DNA of 64,000 nt. Origin: Clostridia bacterium (lineage in GTDB: Bacteria > Bacillota > Clostridia > Oscillospirales > Acutalibacteraceae). The translations under genes and the position numbers were made by a program. Positions 26,049 to 34,786 of this stretch are shown here, piece by piece (within the stretch, counting starts at the first letter, position 1; each line of letters starts with the position of its first letter). The stretch covers positions 1 to 64,000 of the forward strand of contig JAGALQ010000027.1 in assembly GCA_017625095.1 (NCBI GenBank). Reading direction: 5' to 3'. The notes below the pieces were generated by a model that was not told the DNA's origin, did no database searches, and was given only the letters and a program-made list of their open reading frames with translations.

Positions 26049-26903
26049 ATGAAAAAGTTATTAGCACTTCTCATGGCACTCGCACTTGTTTTCTCTCTTG
26101 CAGCTTGCGGCGGCAAGGAAGAACCCGAAACCACAACAGCTCCCGAAGTTACAGATGCAGTTGAAGACGTTGTTATCGAAGATGAAGAGACAACACTTGC
26201 AGACGTAGAGGCTGTTACAGAAGAAACAACAGTTGAAGAAACAACAGTTGAAGAGACAACAGCTGCAGCTGAAATGACAGCTGAAGAGTTCGCAGAGTTC
26301 TTCAATGCTGAAACAGCAAAGATCGCAAAGAGCGGTAAGTACGCAGCAAACAGAGAGTGTAAGTACACAAAGAACATCGATGTCGGTGGCGCAACAGATA
26401 CACTTAACAGCATCATTCAGGGTATCGATAAGAACGCAAGCCTTGACTCTGTTGTCGGTGACTTCCTCGGTATCGGCACAAAGAAGGCTAATGTTCCCGC
26501 AGAAGATTTTGACGATGATTACAAGGTAAAGGCAGCTTCTCTCAAGGCTTCTGACCTTGGTTCATTCAAGGCTTCTGAAGGCAAGTACACATTCACACTT
26601 GCTAACGCTACAGATCCCAAGAAGACAGGCGCAACTCCCTTCTCAAGATTCACAAACGACTTCATCACACACGAAGAAGTAGTTGAAGGTATCGCAGGCT
26701 TCACAACAGCTATCAAGGTTAACAGCACAACTGTCAACTACAAGGATATCAAGGTTGAGGTTACTGTTGAAGAAGGCAAGATCACAAACATCGAGTACTC
26801 ATATGCATTCGACGCTAAGCTTGCCCTCAAGGCTCTTATCGTTAACATCACCGGTACAGGTGCAGCTACAACAAGCGCAACATTCTCAGACATCAAGTAT
26901 TAA
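26049..26903 (+). CDS. Lipoprotein with TTVEE repeats, paralogue 2
   Basis: The 284-residue protein has a signal peptide ending LAAC, the same Thr/Glu linker as its neighbour, and a homologous C-terminal domain (SVVGDFLGIGTKK, KASDLGSF, SRFTNDF, ending TFSDIKY). It lies 36 bases after paralogue 1 with a good ribosome site and ends at a strong terminator, so the two form a transcript. The pair looks like a tandem duplication that has diverged in the globular part more than in the linker. Confidence 0.8.
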   Translation: MKKLLALLMALALVFSLAACGGKEEPETTTAPEVTDAVEDVVIEDEETTLADVEAVTEETTVEETTVEETTAAAEMTAEEFAEFFNAETAKIAKSGKYAANRECKYTKNIDVGGATDTLNSIIQGIDKNASLDSVVGDFLGIGTKKANVPAEDFDDDYKVKAASLKASDLGSFKASEGKYTFTLANATDPKKTGATPFSRFTNDFITHEEVVEGIAGFTTAIKVNSTTVNYKDIKVEVTVEEGKITNIEYSYAFDAKLALKALIVNITGTGAATTSATFSDIKY

Positions 26904-26935
26904 TTAATACTGAGTTTAATACTGAATAACTATTG

Positions 26936-26967
26936 CCTCCGTACTGATTCAGTGCGGAGGTTTTTTT
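26936..26967 (+). terminator. Intrinsic terminator of the lipoprotein pair
   Basis: CCTCCGTACTGA pairs with the sequence TCAGTGCGGAGG (one mismatch), followed by TTTTTTT. Confidence 0.85.
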
Positions 26968-26983
26968 ATGCTCGGTAAATTAT

Positions 26984-27017
26984 AAAAAAACAAGCAGCCA
27001 CCAATGGCGACTGCTTG
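26984..27017 (-). terminator. Intrinsic terminator of the 27039 phosphoesterase gene
   Basis: CAAGCAG and CTGCTTG pair, with further pairing inside; on the minus strand the stem is followed by TTTTTTT. Confidence 0.75.
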
Positions 27018-27038
27018 AAAATTATATTCCGTTTAGTT

Positions 27039-28163
27039 TTATTTGTTTTTGCCTTTGAGCTTGGTTGCTGCAACCGCAACCGTGCCGACTGCGGCTGCAC
27101 CCATTGCAACTCTTGATGCAATTGTAAGTGCGATGCTCTGCTTGTCGTTAATCGTGCGCTTTATCGGTCCGAGGCAGGTGCATTTGAGACCGAAATCCTT
27201 GAATTTGAATACCTTTGTTCTGACATTTCTCGGGTTATCCTCGAATATATCCACAACTCTTACGCTGCTCTGACAGCCGTCAGTGTAACATCTGAAGCCT
27301 GCAGTTTTGCACTGACCCATCATAATGCCGTCAACAATGCAGGTGAAGTCGTTGAGATGGTCGTGACCGAAGAATGCGGCAACAACGTCACCGGTTTTCT
27401 TCCAGCTTTCAAACTGACCCTCGTGATACTGCGGCACACATGGGTCTTCACCGACATATCCTGCAACGACCTTTTCGTTACCGACAAATCTCTTGTTGCT
27501 TCTGAAACCGTGTCCTTTTACCGACTGGTAAAATTCCCAGGGCTTAGCTTCTCTGAGTGCCTGACTTTCTTCTGCAACGGGGATGTGCTGGAACAGCACT
27601 GCAGGTACGGGTTCGCCGCCGTTTTGCTCTTTGAGCTCAGCGGCTTTGCGCTCATACCATTCAATCTGGTCTTTATGTACCCAATCGTAAATTGAAACAT
27701 TTGCGCTGGGGCATACGTTGTTTGAATCTATAAACCAGAGGTTTGCAACGGTCTTGTCGCTGTCGCTTGCCTGAATGGTGAGGTTGTAGTTAAGGTTACC
27801 TGTGATTTCAGGGTCATCGTTGAAGCAGAGTGAGTGTGGATTTGTGAGCAGTGCGTTTACTACAGGGCCTTCGTCACGGTCGTGCTCGTGGTTGCCAAGC
27901 ACAGCGGCAAAGGGTATGCCGGCATCGGTAATCGGCTTGACGATTTTTGCGATCATTTCGTCGGGCATATCGTTACTGCAGTACATATCGCCCATAAATA
28001 CTGCAAGGTCGGGCTTGAGCCTTTCTACCGCTGTCTTCATAAGCAGCTGCATATCGTTGAATTTTGCCTGATCATTCTCTGTATTAAATTCGTTTGATTC
28101 GTGCAGATCGCCGAAGCAGAGAACTCTGAATTTACCGTTGTTGAATTTAAGCTGTTTTTTCAT
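27039..28163 (-). CDS. Calcineurin-like metallophosphoesterase with C-terminal membrane segment
   Basis: The 374-residue protein has the metal-site motifs of the calcineurin-like fold: CFGDLHE, FMGDMYC, LGNHEHD, and FFGHDHLND. It has no signal peptide, but residues about 345-368 (IASRVAMGAAAVGTVAVAA) form a hydrophobic segment with a basic tail, so it may be tail-anchored. The substrate is unknown. It is the second of two phosphoesterase genes on this strand, separated by a 281-bp inserted element whose edge provides the AAGGAG of its ribosome site. Confidence 0.88.
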   Translation of the reverse strand: MKKQLKFNNGKFRVLCFGDLHESNEFNTENDQAKFNDMQLLMKTAVERLKPDLAVFMGDMYCSNDMPDEMIAKIVKPITDAGIPFAAVLGNHEHDRDEGPVVNALLTNPHSLCFNDDPEITGNLNYNLTIQASDSDKTVANLWFIDSNNVCPSANVSIYDWVHKDQIEWYERKAAELKEQNGGEPVPAVLFQHIPVAEESQALREAKPWEFYQSVKGHGFRSNKRFVGNEKVVAGYVGEDPCVPQYHEGQFESWKKTGDVVAAFFGHDHLNDFTCIVDGIMMGQCKTAGFRCYTDGCQSSVRVVDIFEDNPRNVRTKVFKFKDFGLKCTCLGPIKRTINDKQSIALTIASRVAMGAAAVGTVAVAATKLKGKNK

Positions 28164-28172
28164 ATTATCTCC

Positions 28173-28453
28173 TTAGAGCGGCGGAAGTAATCCGAACTGT
28201 GTTTTTTATCGGATGATTTTCGCCTTATCTTTGTTAAAATACTCGCAAATCCGTTAAGGATTTGCTCCGCTTTGTGCCTTGATAAGCCAAAAATCTTCAC
28301 GATAAAAAATCTACGACCTGAAAGCTGAAGATTTTAAAATGATTTTTGGCGATTGAGGGAGCAGGAAGGCTGACGCCTTTCAATCCCGAAACGCCGAAAA
28401 GCGTTGAAAAGAATCGCTTTAAGGCATAGTTCGGATTGCTCCCGTCACTCTAA
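28173..28453. mobile_element. MITE-like element of 281 bp between two phosphoesterase genes
   Basis: The ends, 28173-28198 and 28428-28453, are inverted repeats of about 25 bp that differ at only a few positions (TAGAGCGGCGG against TAGAGTGACGG). The inside has further small palindromes, such as GCAAATCC/GGATTTGC, and no gene. The right end supplies the TAG stop codon of the upstream gene and the left end abuts the ribosome site of the downstream gene. A solo copy of the right end is at 22947-22976. Confidence 0.75.
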
Positions 28454-29901
28454 CCGAAAAGACCTTCAAACAGCGGAATATCAAAACCGAGCTGTGTGTT
28501 GTCATAATATCTGCCGATGTTGTTGAAGAAGCCTGCAATGAAGCTGATTACGTCAATAATCGGGTAGTACCACTTGGCAGGTGTTTTGTATGTGTGGCCG
28601 CCTTCGTTGCTTGTCTTTTCAATTGTTATGCTGCCTATTTCTTCACCGTCTTCTACGGTGTAAGATCTGATTACTATTGATTCGTTAGTGAAATCGATAA
28701 GATTGTATATTGTGTCTTCGGTCAGGTATGCGTGACCGATGTTTTCGCTCAGCTCAATATTATCGTCGTTGCGGGGGTTGTTGATTGAGCCGGATACCAT
28801 ATATACCGTGCCCTCTGCATTTTTTACCGTGCCGCCGTTTTCTGTTGCGGTAACGGTCTTGTTGTTGTACATTACGTTGGATATTGTGTAGTAGTGGCTG
28901 TGTCCGAGAAGGCAAAGATCAAAGCCGAATTCGTCGGCGATGGGTGCCCACATAATGCGAAGAAGCTCGTTTTCACTCTCGCGGCTGGGGATTCTGCCGC
29001 TGTAAAGGTCGTGGTGGAATACGGCAACTCTCCATTTTACATCAGGGTTGGCTTCTACAGCTGCCTTTACAAATCTGCGGTGGTCAGCCATACTTATGTT
29101 GTTGCTGTCAATCATAAAGAACAGTACATCGCCCTTTACAAACCAGTAATCTGTACCGACGTATGATTTGAGGTTCATTTTTGCCGTGTTGGGCTGGAAT
29201 GTGAAATATCTGTAATCAACACTCTTACGGTCGTGGTTACCGATAACTGTTGCAAAGGGGATTGATTTGATATATTCGGGCGCACAAAGACCGGTATATT
29301 CGTCGCGTAATCCGTCGCTGGCCTGGTCGCCTGCAGAGAGGATGAGGTCAACTGTCTTTCCGCCTGCAAATGCCTTTGTGACACCTGCTGTAAGTGTTTT
29401 ATTGAATTTGCCTGCTGTGTCGCGGATGCTGTTTTCTTCATATTTGTCACCGGATATATGAATATCTGTCATATACATTGCGGTGAATGACTTGTCGCCG
29501 TCAACTGAAAAAGTGTATGTTTTGCTCTTCCAATCACCCGATTTGCAGTAATATGCGTATGTTGCAGGACCCTTGAGACCGCTGATAACTGCACCGAGGC
29601 GGTAATCACCCTGAGGTGTGGCTTTCGCAGTGGTGCTGAATTTCCCGATTTCACGGCCGAGTGAATCAAACAGCACAACCTCGCCCTTATCTGCTTTGCT
29701 GTACCACGAAACGTATCTTTCGCTTTCGTTGCTGCCGGGTGTGAGCATAACGGCTGCTTCAATCTGCTCTGTAGCCGCGGCATAATACTCGTTCCATATA
29801 ACATCCGAAACCGACTGAGCATTTGCCGAAAATGATGCTGCACAGGTGAACAGCATCACAAGAGCCATTATAAGTGCAGAAAATCTGCGCGTTTTTTTCA
29901 T
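28450..29901 (-). CDS. Secreted metallophosphoesterase, purple acid phosphatase-like
   Basis: The 483-residue protein has a signal peptide (cleavage after SFSANA), an N-terminal fibronectin-like domain (about 40-135) as in purple acid phosphatases, and a calcineurin-like domain with MTDIHIS, SAGDQASDG, IGNHDRKSV, AVFHHDLYSG and LLGHSHYY. It should dephosphorylate substrates outside the cell. The end lies at the inserted repeat element: the codon after GLFG is a TAG belonging to the element's terminal repeat, so the original C-terminus may have differed. Confidence 0.88.
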   Translation of the reverse strand: MKKTRRFSALIMALVMLFTCAASFSANAQSVSDVIWNEYYAAATEQIEAAVMLTPGSNESERYVSWYSKADKGEVVLFDSLGREIGKFSTTAKATPQGDYRLGAVISGLKGPATYAYYCKSGDWKSKTYTFSVDGDKSFTAMYMTDIHISGDKYEENSIRDTAGKFNKTLTAGVTKAFAGGKTVDLILSAGDQASDGLRDEYTGLCAPEYIKSIPFATVIGNHDRKSVDYRYFTFQPNTAKMNLKSYVGTDYWFVKGDVLFFMIDSNNISMADHRRFVKAAVEANPDVKWRVAVFHHDLYSGRIPSRESENELLRIMWAPIADEFGFDLCLLGHSHYYTISNVMYNNKTVTATENGGTVKNAEGTVYMVSGSINNPRNDDNIELSENIGHAYLTEDTIYNLIDFTNESIVIRSYTVEDGEEIGSITIEKTSNEGGHTYKTPAKWYYPIIDVISFIAGFFNNIGRYYDNTQLGFDIPLFEGLFG

Positions 29902-29920
29902 TGTTTTTTCATCCTTTCGT

Positions 29921-29935
29921 GACGATACTATCGTC
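29921..29935. promoter_or_regulatory. Palindrome upstream of the secreted phosphoesterase gene
   Basis: GACGATA-C-TATCGTC is a perfect 15-base palindrome 20 bases before the start codon. It could be an operator or a 5' hairpin in the message. Confidence 0.4.
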
Positions 29936-30020
29936 GGATTTTATAATAGAATATTATATTACTTTTATTAAATGCTTGTCAAGAATAATGAAGGCTCGTC
30001 GGTAAAATTTGTTCTGTGTG

Positions 30021-30050
30021 TTGACCTTTTATAATTTTATGTGGTAAAAT
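30021..30050 (+). promoter_or_regulatory. Promoter of the 30086 gene
   Basis: TTGACC (30021-30026) and TAAAAT (30045-30050) are 18 bp apart, with CAGGAGAG before ATG 30086. Confidence 0.6.
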
Positions 30051-30085
30051 TGACGGAGAAAAAAGTCAGACAGGAGAGTGTGATT

Positions 30086-31288
30086 ATGCACGATTTCAAA
30101 CCTATACTCAGATTTGTTGCCTCAAGTGATATTCACTACAACCGTGAAGATCCTTCAAGGCTGAAAAATTATGAAAGAGGCATTGCTCTTGCTTACGATT
30201 ATGCGGCAAGCCAGGAATATAATAAGCTCGATGCTCTTTACGTTGTCGGCGATTTTACGGACAGCGGCAGTGACGATCAGTTTGAGGATTTCAGAAAAAC
30301 TCTCGATACCTGCGTAAGGCCCGAAACAAAATGGATGCTCACAATGGCAAGCCACGAGTACTTTTCGGAAGGTGGCGAAGAAGGCGCCCTTGAAAGACTT
30401 GACAGAATTATGAAGCAGAAGCCCGACAACCATGTTGTTATCAACGGCTTCCACTTTATCAGCGTCACCACAACACGCGGCTGTAAGTTCAGCGATGAAA
30501 AGCGCGAGTGGATCAAGAAGGAGCTTGATATTGCCGCAAAGGATGATCCCTTCAAGCCGATTTTCTTCTTCCAGCATCCGCACATTCAGGGCACGGTTTA
30601 CGGCAACGTTTACTGGGGTGAGGACGAAATAACCGATATTCTTATGAATTATCCGCAGATTATCGATTTCTCGGGTCACTCACACGCACCCGTAAATGAT
30701 CCCCGTTCAATTCATCAGCAGCATTTTACCTGCGTCGGTACAGGCAGCTTCAAGTATTTTGAGCTTGATGAGTTTGACAAGGTCTACGGCACGGTTCCGC
30801 CCAACGAGAAGAATGCCGCACAGTATATTATCGTTGAAGCTGATGCAGCAGGCAGAGTTCTTATCAAGCCTTATGACGTTATTACAGAGCGTTTCTTCGG
30901 CTACGAGTGGCTTATCGAAACACCGTGGGAGCCTGACAGCTTCAAGTATACCGATGCTCGTTATCTCACCGATGTAAAACCCTATTTTGCAGATGGCGCA
31001 AAGCTTGAGTTCAAGGTGGAAGGCGACAGCGTTACTGTTGAATTTGACCAGGCAAAGATTGATGAAGACCGTATCAACGACTATAAAGTTACCATCCGAC
31101 GCAAGTCTGACAGAGCAATCGTCAAGCAGGTCTGCTTTTGGTCAAGATACTATCTCAACGATATGCCTGAAACAATCAGTCAGAAGATCGAAGAGCTTGA
31201 AAAGGGCGAATATATTGCCGAAATTACCGCACGCGGTTTCTGGAATAACAAATCCGCAAATAAGCTTGTCGGCGAATTTACCGTATAA
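30086..31288 (+). CDS. Calcineurin-like metallophosphoesterase, cytoplasmic
   Basis: The 400-residue protein carries the metal-site motifs SSDIHYN, VGDFTDSG, ASHEYFSEGG, FFQHPH and FSGHSHAP. The C-terminal 130 residues form a beta-rich domain. No signal peptide is present. It is the third member of this fold within 4 kb, divergent from the other two; the substrates may differ. ATG 30086 is preferred to an upstream start because CAGGAGAG precedes it. Confidence 0.88.
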   Translation: MHDFKPILRFVASSDIHYNREDPSRLKNYERGIALAYDYAASQEYNKLDALYVVGDFTDSGSDDQFEDFRKTLDTCVRPETKWMLTMASHEYFSEGGEEGALERLDRIMKQKPDNHVVINGFHFISVTTTRGCKFSDEKREWIKKELDIAAKDDPFKPIFFFQHPHIQGTVYGNVYWGEDEITDILMNYPQIIDFSGHSHAPVNDPRSIHQQHFTCVGTGSFKYFELDEFDKVYGTVPPNEKNAAQYIIVEADAAGRVLIKPYDVITERFFGYEWLIETPWEPDSFKYTDARYLTDVKPYFADGAKLEFKVEGDSVTVEFDQAKIDEDRINDYKVTIRRKSDRAIVKQVCFWSRYYLNDMPETISQKIEELEKGEYIAEITARGFWNNKSANKLVGEFTV

Positions 31289-31297
31289 TTGATATTT

Positions 31298-31340
31298 ACC
31301 TCCCTTTCTGCATATCATTTTCAGAAGGGGAGGTGTTTTT
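31298..31340 (+). terminator. Terminator hairpin carrying the uppP ribosome site
   Basis: A 13-bp stem, ACCTCCCTTTCTG with CAGAAGGGGAGGT (one G-U pair), is followed by TTTTT and then directly by the ATG of uppP. The 3' arm contains GGGGAGG, the ribosome site. The structure can therefore end the upstream phosphoesterase transcript or lock translation of uppP. Confidence 0.75.
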
Positions 31341-32168
31341 ATGCTTTCTGAAGTGCTTAAGTCAGTGTTTCTCGGTATTATTGAGGGTGTAACGGAGTGG
31401 TTACCCGTCAGCAGCACGGGTCATATGCTGCTTGTTGATGAGTTTCTCACCCTTGATGCAAGCGATGAATTTAAAAGAATGTTCTTTATTGTAATTCAGC
31501 TCGGTGCAATTCTGGCTGTTACTGTTTTGTATTTTCGCAGGATGCTTCCGATTGAATTTAATAGTGGATTGAGAATAAAAAAGCAGACTGTTTCTGTCTG
31601 GCTGAAGGTGGCTGTTGCTTGTGTTCCGGGTGCAGTTGTTACTTTGACGGCTGGTGACTTTGTCGATTCTTATCTTCATACACCTCAGGTTATTGCCTTT
31701 GCGCTCATATTTTACGGCCTTGTTTTTATCTTTGTTGAATCAAGGCTCAGGGGCAAAACTTTAAGGGTAGAAACGCTTGAAGAAATATCGTTTCGTGATG
31801 CTTTTATAATCGGTCTGTTTCAGGTGCTTTCAATAATTCCCGGCACGTCACGCTCGGGCGCAACGGTTATCGGTGCGCTGCTTATCGGCGTTCCGAGGGT
31901 TGCGGCGGCTGAGTTTACGTTTTTTATGGCTGTGCCCGTAATGCTCGGTATGAGCTTAATTGAAGTTATCCGCTTCGGCTTTAATGTTACGGCAGGGGAG
32001 GCGGCAATACTTGTTTCTGGTGCCGCTACAGCTTTTGCCGTGTCGCTCATAACCGTGCGTTGGCTCATTAAATACGTCAGCAAAAAAAGCTTTACTGTGT
32101 TCGGCTATTACAGAATTTTGCTTGGTGCAGCTGTGCTGATTTATTTCGGTGCTGATATTATCATTTGA
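31341..32168 (+). CDS. uppP: Undecaprenyl-diphosphatase UppP (BacA)
   Basis: UppP dephosphorylates undecaprenyl pyrophosphate so the lipid carrier can be reused for wall synthesis; it also raises bacitracin resistance. The 275-residue membrane protein has both signature motifs, GIIEGVTEWLPVSSTGH (conserved Glu and His) and IIPGTSRSGAT (conserved Arg), and about eight hydrophobic segments. The start is fixed by GGGGAGG in the hairpin just upstream. Confidence 0.96.
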   Translation: MLSEVLKSVFLGIIEGVTEWLPVSSTGHMLLVDEFLTLDASDEFKRMFFIVIQLGAILAVTVLYFRRMLPIEFNSGLRIKKQTVSVWLKVAVACVPGAVVTLTAGDFVDSYLHTPQVIAFALIFYGLVFIFVESRLRGKTLRVETLEEISFRDAFIIGLFQVLSIIPGTSRSGATVIGALLIGVPRVAAAEFTFFMAVPVMLGMSLIEVIRFGFNVTAGEAAILVSGAATAFAVSLITVRWLIKYVSKKSFTVFGYYRILLGAAVLIYFGADIII

Positions 32169-32199
32169 TTTCAAATTTGAAAAATACTTAAAATCCCTC

Positions 32200-32228
32200 T
32201 TGATTTCTTTTGCATAGTGTGTTATTAT
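32200..32228 (+). promoter_or_regulatory. Promoter of the tRNA-Ala locus
   Basis: TTGATT (32200-32205) and TATTAT (32223-32228) are 17 bp apart. Transcription would start near 32236 and cover the two truncated tRNA heads and the intact tRNA, up to the terminator at 32543. Confidence 0.6.
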
Positions 32229-32263
32229 ATTCGAGCATTAAGCACACTTGCAAAAGTGAATAT

Positions 32264-32441
32264 GGGGGTATAGCTCACTTGGGAGCCCAAAGCACTCAGA
32301 AACGCACCCCGCGAAAAACTTAATAAATAAATTACTCAGTGTGCCCTTTTATGGGGGCGTAGCTCAGCTGGGAGCCAAAAGCACTCAGAAACGCACCCCG
32401 CAAAAAACTTAATAAATCAATTACTTAGTGTCCTCAAACAT
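32264..32441 (+). repeat. Two tandem truncated tRNA-Ala 5' heads (89-bp period)
   Basis: Bases 32264-32285 and 32353-32374 read as the first 22 nt of tRNA-Ala (acceptor 5' strand, D-stem GCTC, D-loop up to GGGAG). After GGGAG each continues not with the anticodon arm but with a segment ending CAGAAACGCACCCC (to 32310 and 32399), then an AT-rich spacer. The intact tRNA begins at 32442, so the three heads are spaced exactly 89 bp. The post-head segment is the reverse complement of the odd D-arm region of the tRNA tails at 48551 and 50186. Confidence 0.75.
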
Positions 32442-32517
<76 letters not shown>

Positions 32518-32542
32518 TCGGACACTAAGTAATATTTTTTTG

Positions 32543-32571
32543 CCCACTTTTAAAGTGGGTGTTTTTGTTTT
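32543..32571 (+). terminator. Terminator of tRNA-Ala
   Basis: CCCACTTT pairs with AAAGTGGG across two bases, followed by TGTTTTTGTTTT. The same hairpin with changed loop follows the tRNA tail at 50293. Confidence 0.75.
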
Positions 32572-32665
32572 CGTTGGGTTACTACTTTGGGTTTGTTGAA
32601 ATATTCATATGTATATGGTATAATAAATAACATAGTAGTTAATTGAAGTAAGGTGAGCCTAAGTT

Positions 32666-34726
32666 ATGGCAGAGAAGAAATATATAATTGATAATGCCGA
32701 ACTGATGGCAGAATGGAACTGGGAAAAGAATAATGAACTGGATTTTGACCCTGAAACATTAACCTTTGGAAGTAATAAAAAAGTGTGGTGGAAATGTCAA
32801 AAAGAACACGAATGGCAAGCATCAATAAAGGAAAGAAATAATGGGTGTGGATGCCCATATTGTGCAGGTAATAACGTTTTAAAAGGTTATAATGATTTAC
32901 AGACACTCAACCCCGATTTAGCAAATGAATGGAATTTTGAAAAAAACGACGGTTTAACACCTATGGATGTAACACCTGGTAGCCATAAAAAAGTATGGTG
33001 GAAGTGTAGCAAAGGACATGAGTGGCAAGCAACAATTAGCAATCGAAACAGAGGAAGCGGATGCTCTTATTGTGCAGGCAAAAAAGTACTAAAAGGATAT
33101 AACGATCTTGCTACTTTTTATCCCCAAGTTGCAACTGAATGGAATTATAAAAGAAATGGAGAACTTACCCCTGCAACTGTTACGTTTGCAAGCAACAAGA
33201 AGGTATGGTGGATATGTAAAAAATGTGGCGGTGAATATGAGTCGTATATAAACAATCGAACTCGAAAAGGTGTTGGTTGCCCTTATTGTGCAGGGCAAAA
33301 AGCCCGCGCCGGTCATAACGATTTGCAAACAATTTCCCCTGATTTGGCGGCTGAGTGGAGTAAGAAAAACACAATTAAGCCGACCGAGGTTACAGCACAT
33401 TCGAATAAAAAAGTATATTGGGCTTGCCCACTTGGTCATGATGATTATTTGATGTCAATCAAGCAACGTAGCAATAGGCAGGGCTGCCCTATTTGTGCAC
33501 AGCAAAGTCAAACATCGTTTCCTGAACAAGCGATTTATTTTTACCTCAAGCAAGCCTTTCCTGATACTGTAAACAGATATATATTCGACGGACGAGAAAT
33601 TGACATATTCATTCCATCCAAAAATATTGGCATTGAATATAACGGTTATTTCTCACACAAGAAAAAGACAGAAAAAGATATGCTTAAAAAGGCATTCTTC
33701 GAATCTATTGGCATTACTTTATTTGTTGTAAAGGAATACAAATATGCAGAAGAAAAGGAAAATGCAGACTTTTATATTCATGAGCGAACCACTTTTAACA
33801 ACTTAACTCATCTTATCGAGAATATTCTCAAATCCTTAAATATTGATATTTCTGTCGATGTGGATTGCTCAAGAGATGTCATTTTTATTAAAAATCAATA
33901 TGTTATCTTGCGTAAAGAAAATAGCATTGCTGCTGTAAGACCCGATTTGGTTAGCAGGTGGGATTATGAAAAAAACGGATCTATAACTCCAGAAATGGTC
34001 ACACTTGGAACCGGTCAACGGTTTTATTGGAAATGTAGAATATGCAATAGATCATATTTAGCATTGCCAAGCAAAATTGCTGAGGGAAGCGTATGTTCTA
34101 AGCATCGCAATCTTTTAAAATATGAGGGCAATGATTTAGCAACAAAACACCCTGAATTACTCAAATATTGGGACTATGAAAAAAACGATGTTGAACCGTC
34201 CGAAATATTCGGTGGTGGCGAAAGGGTTGTATATTGGAAGTGTGAAAAAGGACATAGTTACACTAAGTCAATATTAAAACATATTCGAGGCGAAGGTTGT
34301 CCAATTTGTGCCGGGAAAAAAGTATTAGAAGGTTTTAACGATCTCTTATCGCAAAATCCAGAACTTGCTAAAGAATGGGATTATGAGTTAAACAATTGTA
34401 AGCCAAATGAGATTCACTATAATAGTCAATCAAAGAAAATACATTGGATTTGTTCTGTCTGCGGTCACAAGTGGCAGTATAAGGTAAGCAACAGAAAAAA
34501 TTGTCCCGAATGCGAACGTAGAAAGAAGCAAATCAATGTATATGATGCAAATGATTTGTCTTTTGTAGGCGCTTTTGATGGAATTAAATCTTTGTGCGAA
34601 CATCTTGGATTGGATTATAAAAAACAGCATGGTAACATATCCTCTGTTTGTACTCGTAAACAAAAAACTCTAATGGGGAAATATGTTTTAAGACATGCAA
34701 ACGATGATGAATTTGGTGAAAAATAA
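32666..34726 (+). CDS. Multi-zinc-ribbon protein with embedded Vsr-like nuclease core and NUMOD-like tail
   Basis: The 686-residue protein has about seven repeats of the DUF4379 zinc-ribbon type (W-x-EKN, then KKVWWKC..GHEW, then GCPYCAG): four before and three after a central domain. The centre (about 284-350) looks like a Vsr/PD-(D/E)XK nuclease: E287, D313 in GREIDIF, E324 in GIEYNG, and a following H/K-rich segment. The end (INVYDANDLSFVGAFDGIKS onward, with a GKYVLRH close) resembles a NUMOD1 repeat of homing enzymes. It is AT-rich, directly follows the tRNA-Ala, and may be a homing or anti-phage nuclease; that role is inferred. Confidence 0.8.
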   Translation: MAEKKYIIDNAELMAEWNWEKNNELDFDPETLTFGSNKKVWWKCQKEHEWQASIKERNNGCGCPYCAGNNVLKGYNDLQTLNPDLANEWNFEKNDGLTPMDVTPGSHKKVWWKCSKGHEWQATISNRNRGSGCSYCAGKKVLKGYNDLATFYPQVATEWNYKRNGELTPATVTFASNKKVWWICKKCGGEYESYINNRTRKGVGCPYCAGQKARAGHNDLQTISPDLAAEWSKKNTIKPTEVTAHSNKKVYWACPLGHDDYLMSIKQRSNRQGCPICAQQSQTSFPEQAIYFYLKQAFPDTVNRYIFDGREIDIFIPSKNIGIEYNGYFSHKKKTEKDMLKKAFFESIGITLFVVKEYKYAEEKENADFYIHERTTFNNLTHLIENILKSLNIDISVDVDCSRDVIFIKNQYVILRKENSIAAVRPDLVSRWDYEKNGSITPEMVTLGTGQRFYWKCRICNRSYLALPSKIAEGSVCSKHRNLLKYEGNDLATKHPELLKYWDYEKNDVEPSEIFGGGERVVYWKCEKGHSYTKSILKHIRGEGCPICAGKKVLEGFNDLLSQNPELAKEWDYELNNCKPNEIHYNSQSKKIHWICSVCGHKWQYKVSNRKNCPECERRKKQINVYDANDLSFVGAFDGIKSLCEHLGLDYKKQHGNISSVCTRKQKTLMGKYVLRHANDDEFGEK

Positions 34727-34746
34727 AATTAACTTTTAATAATGAA

Positions 34747-34779
34747 AAACTCCGAGTAGAATTCTATTACTCGGAGTTT
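34747..34779. terminator. Bidirectional terminator between convergent genes
   Basis: AAACTCCGAGTA pairs with TACTCGGAGTTT. A near copy stands at 51132-51170 before the second recombinase remnant, so this hairpin travelled with the recombinase 3' end. Confidence 0.8.
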
Positions 34780-34786
34780 CCTATAT

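Noticed and set aside
32264..32441. CRISPR array or T-box leader
   Set aside because: Only two units with an 89-bp step and no short spacers; no T-box AGGGTGGNACCGCG sequence. The units are tRNA heads.
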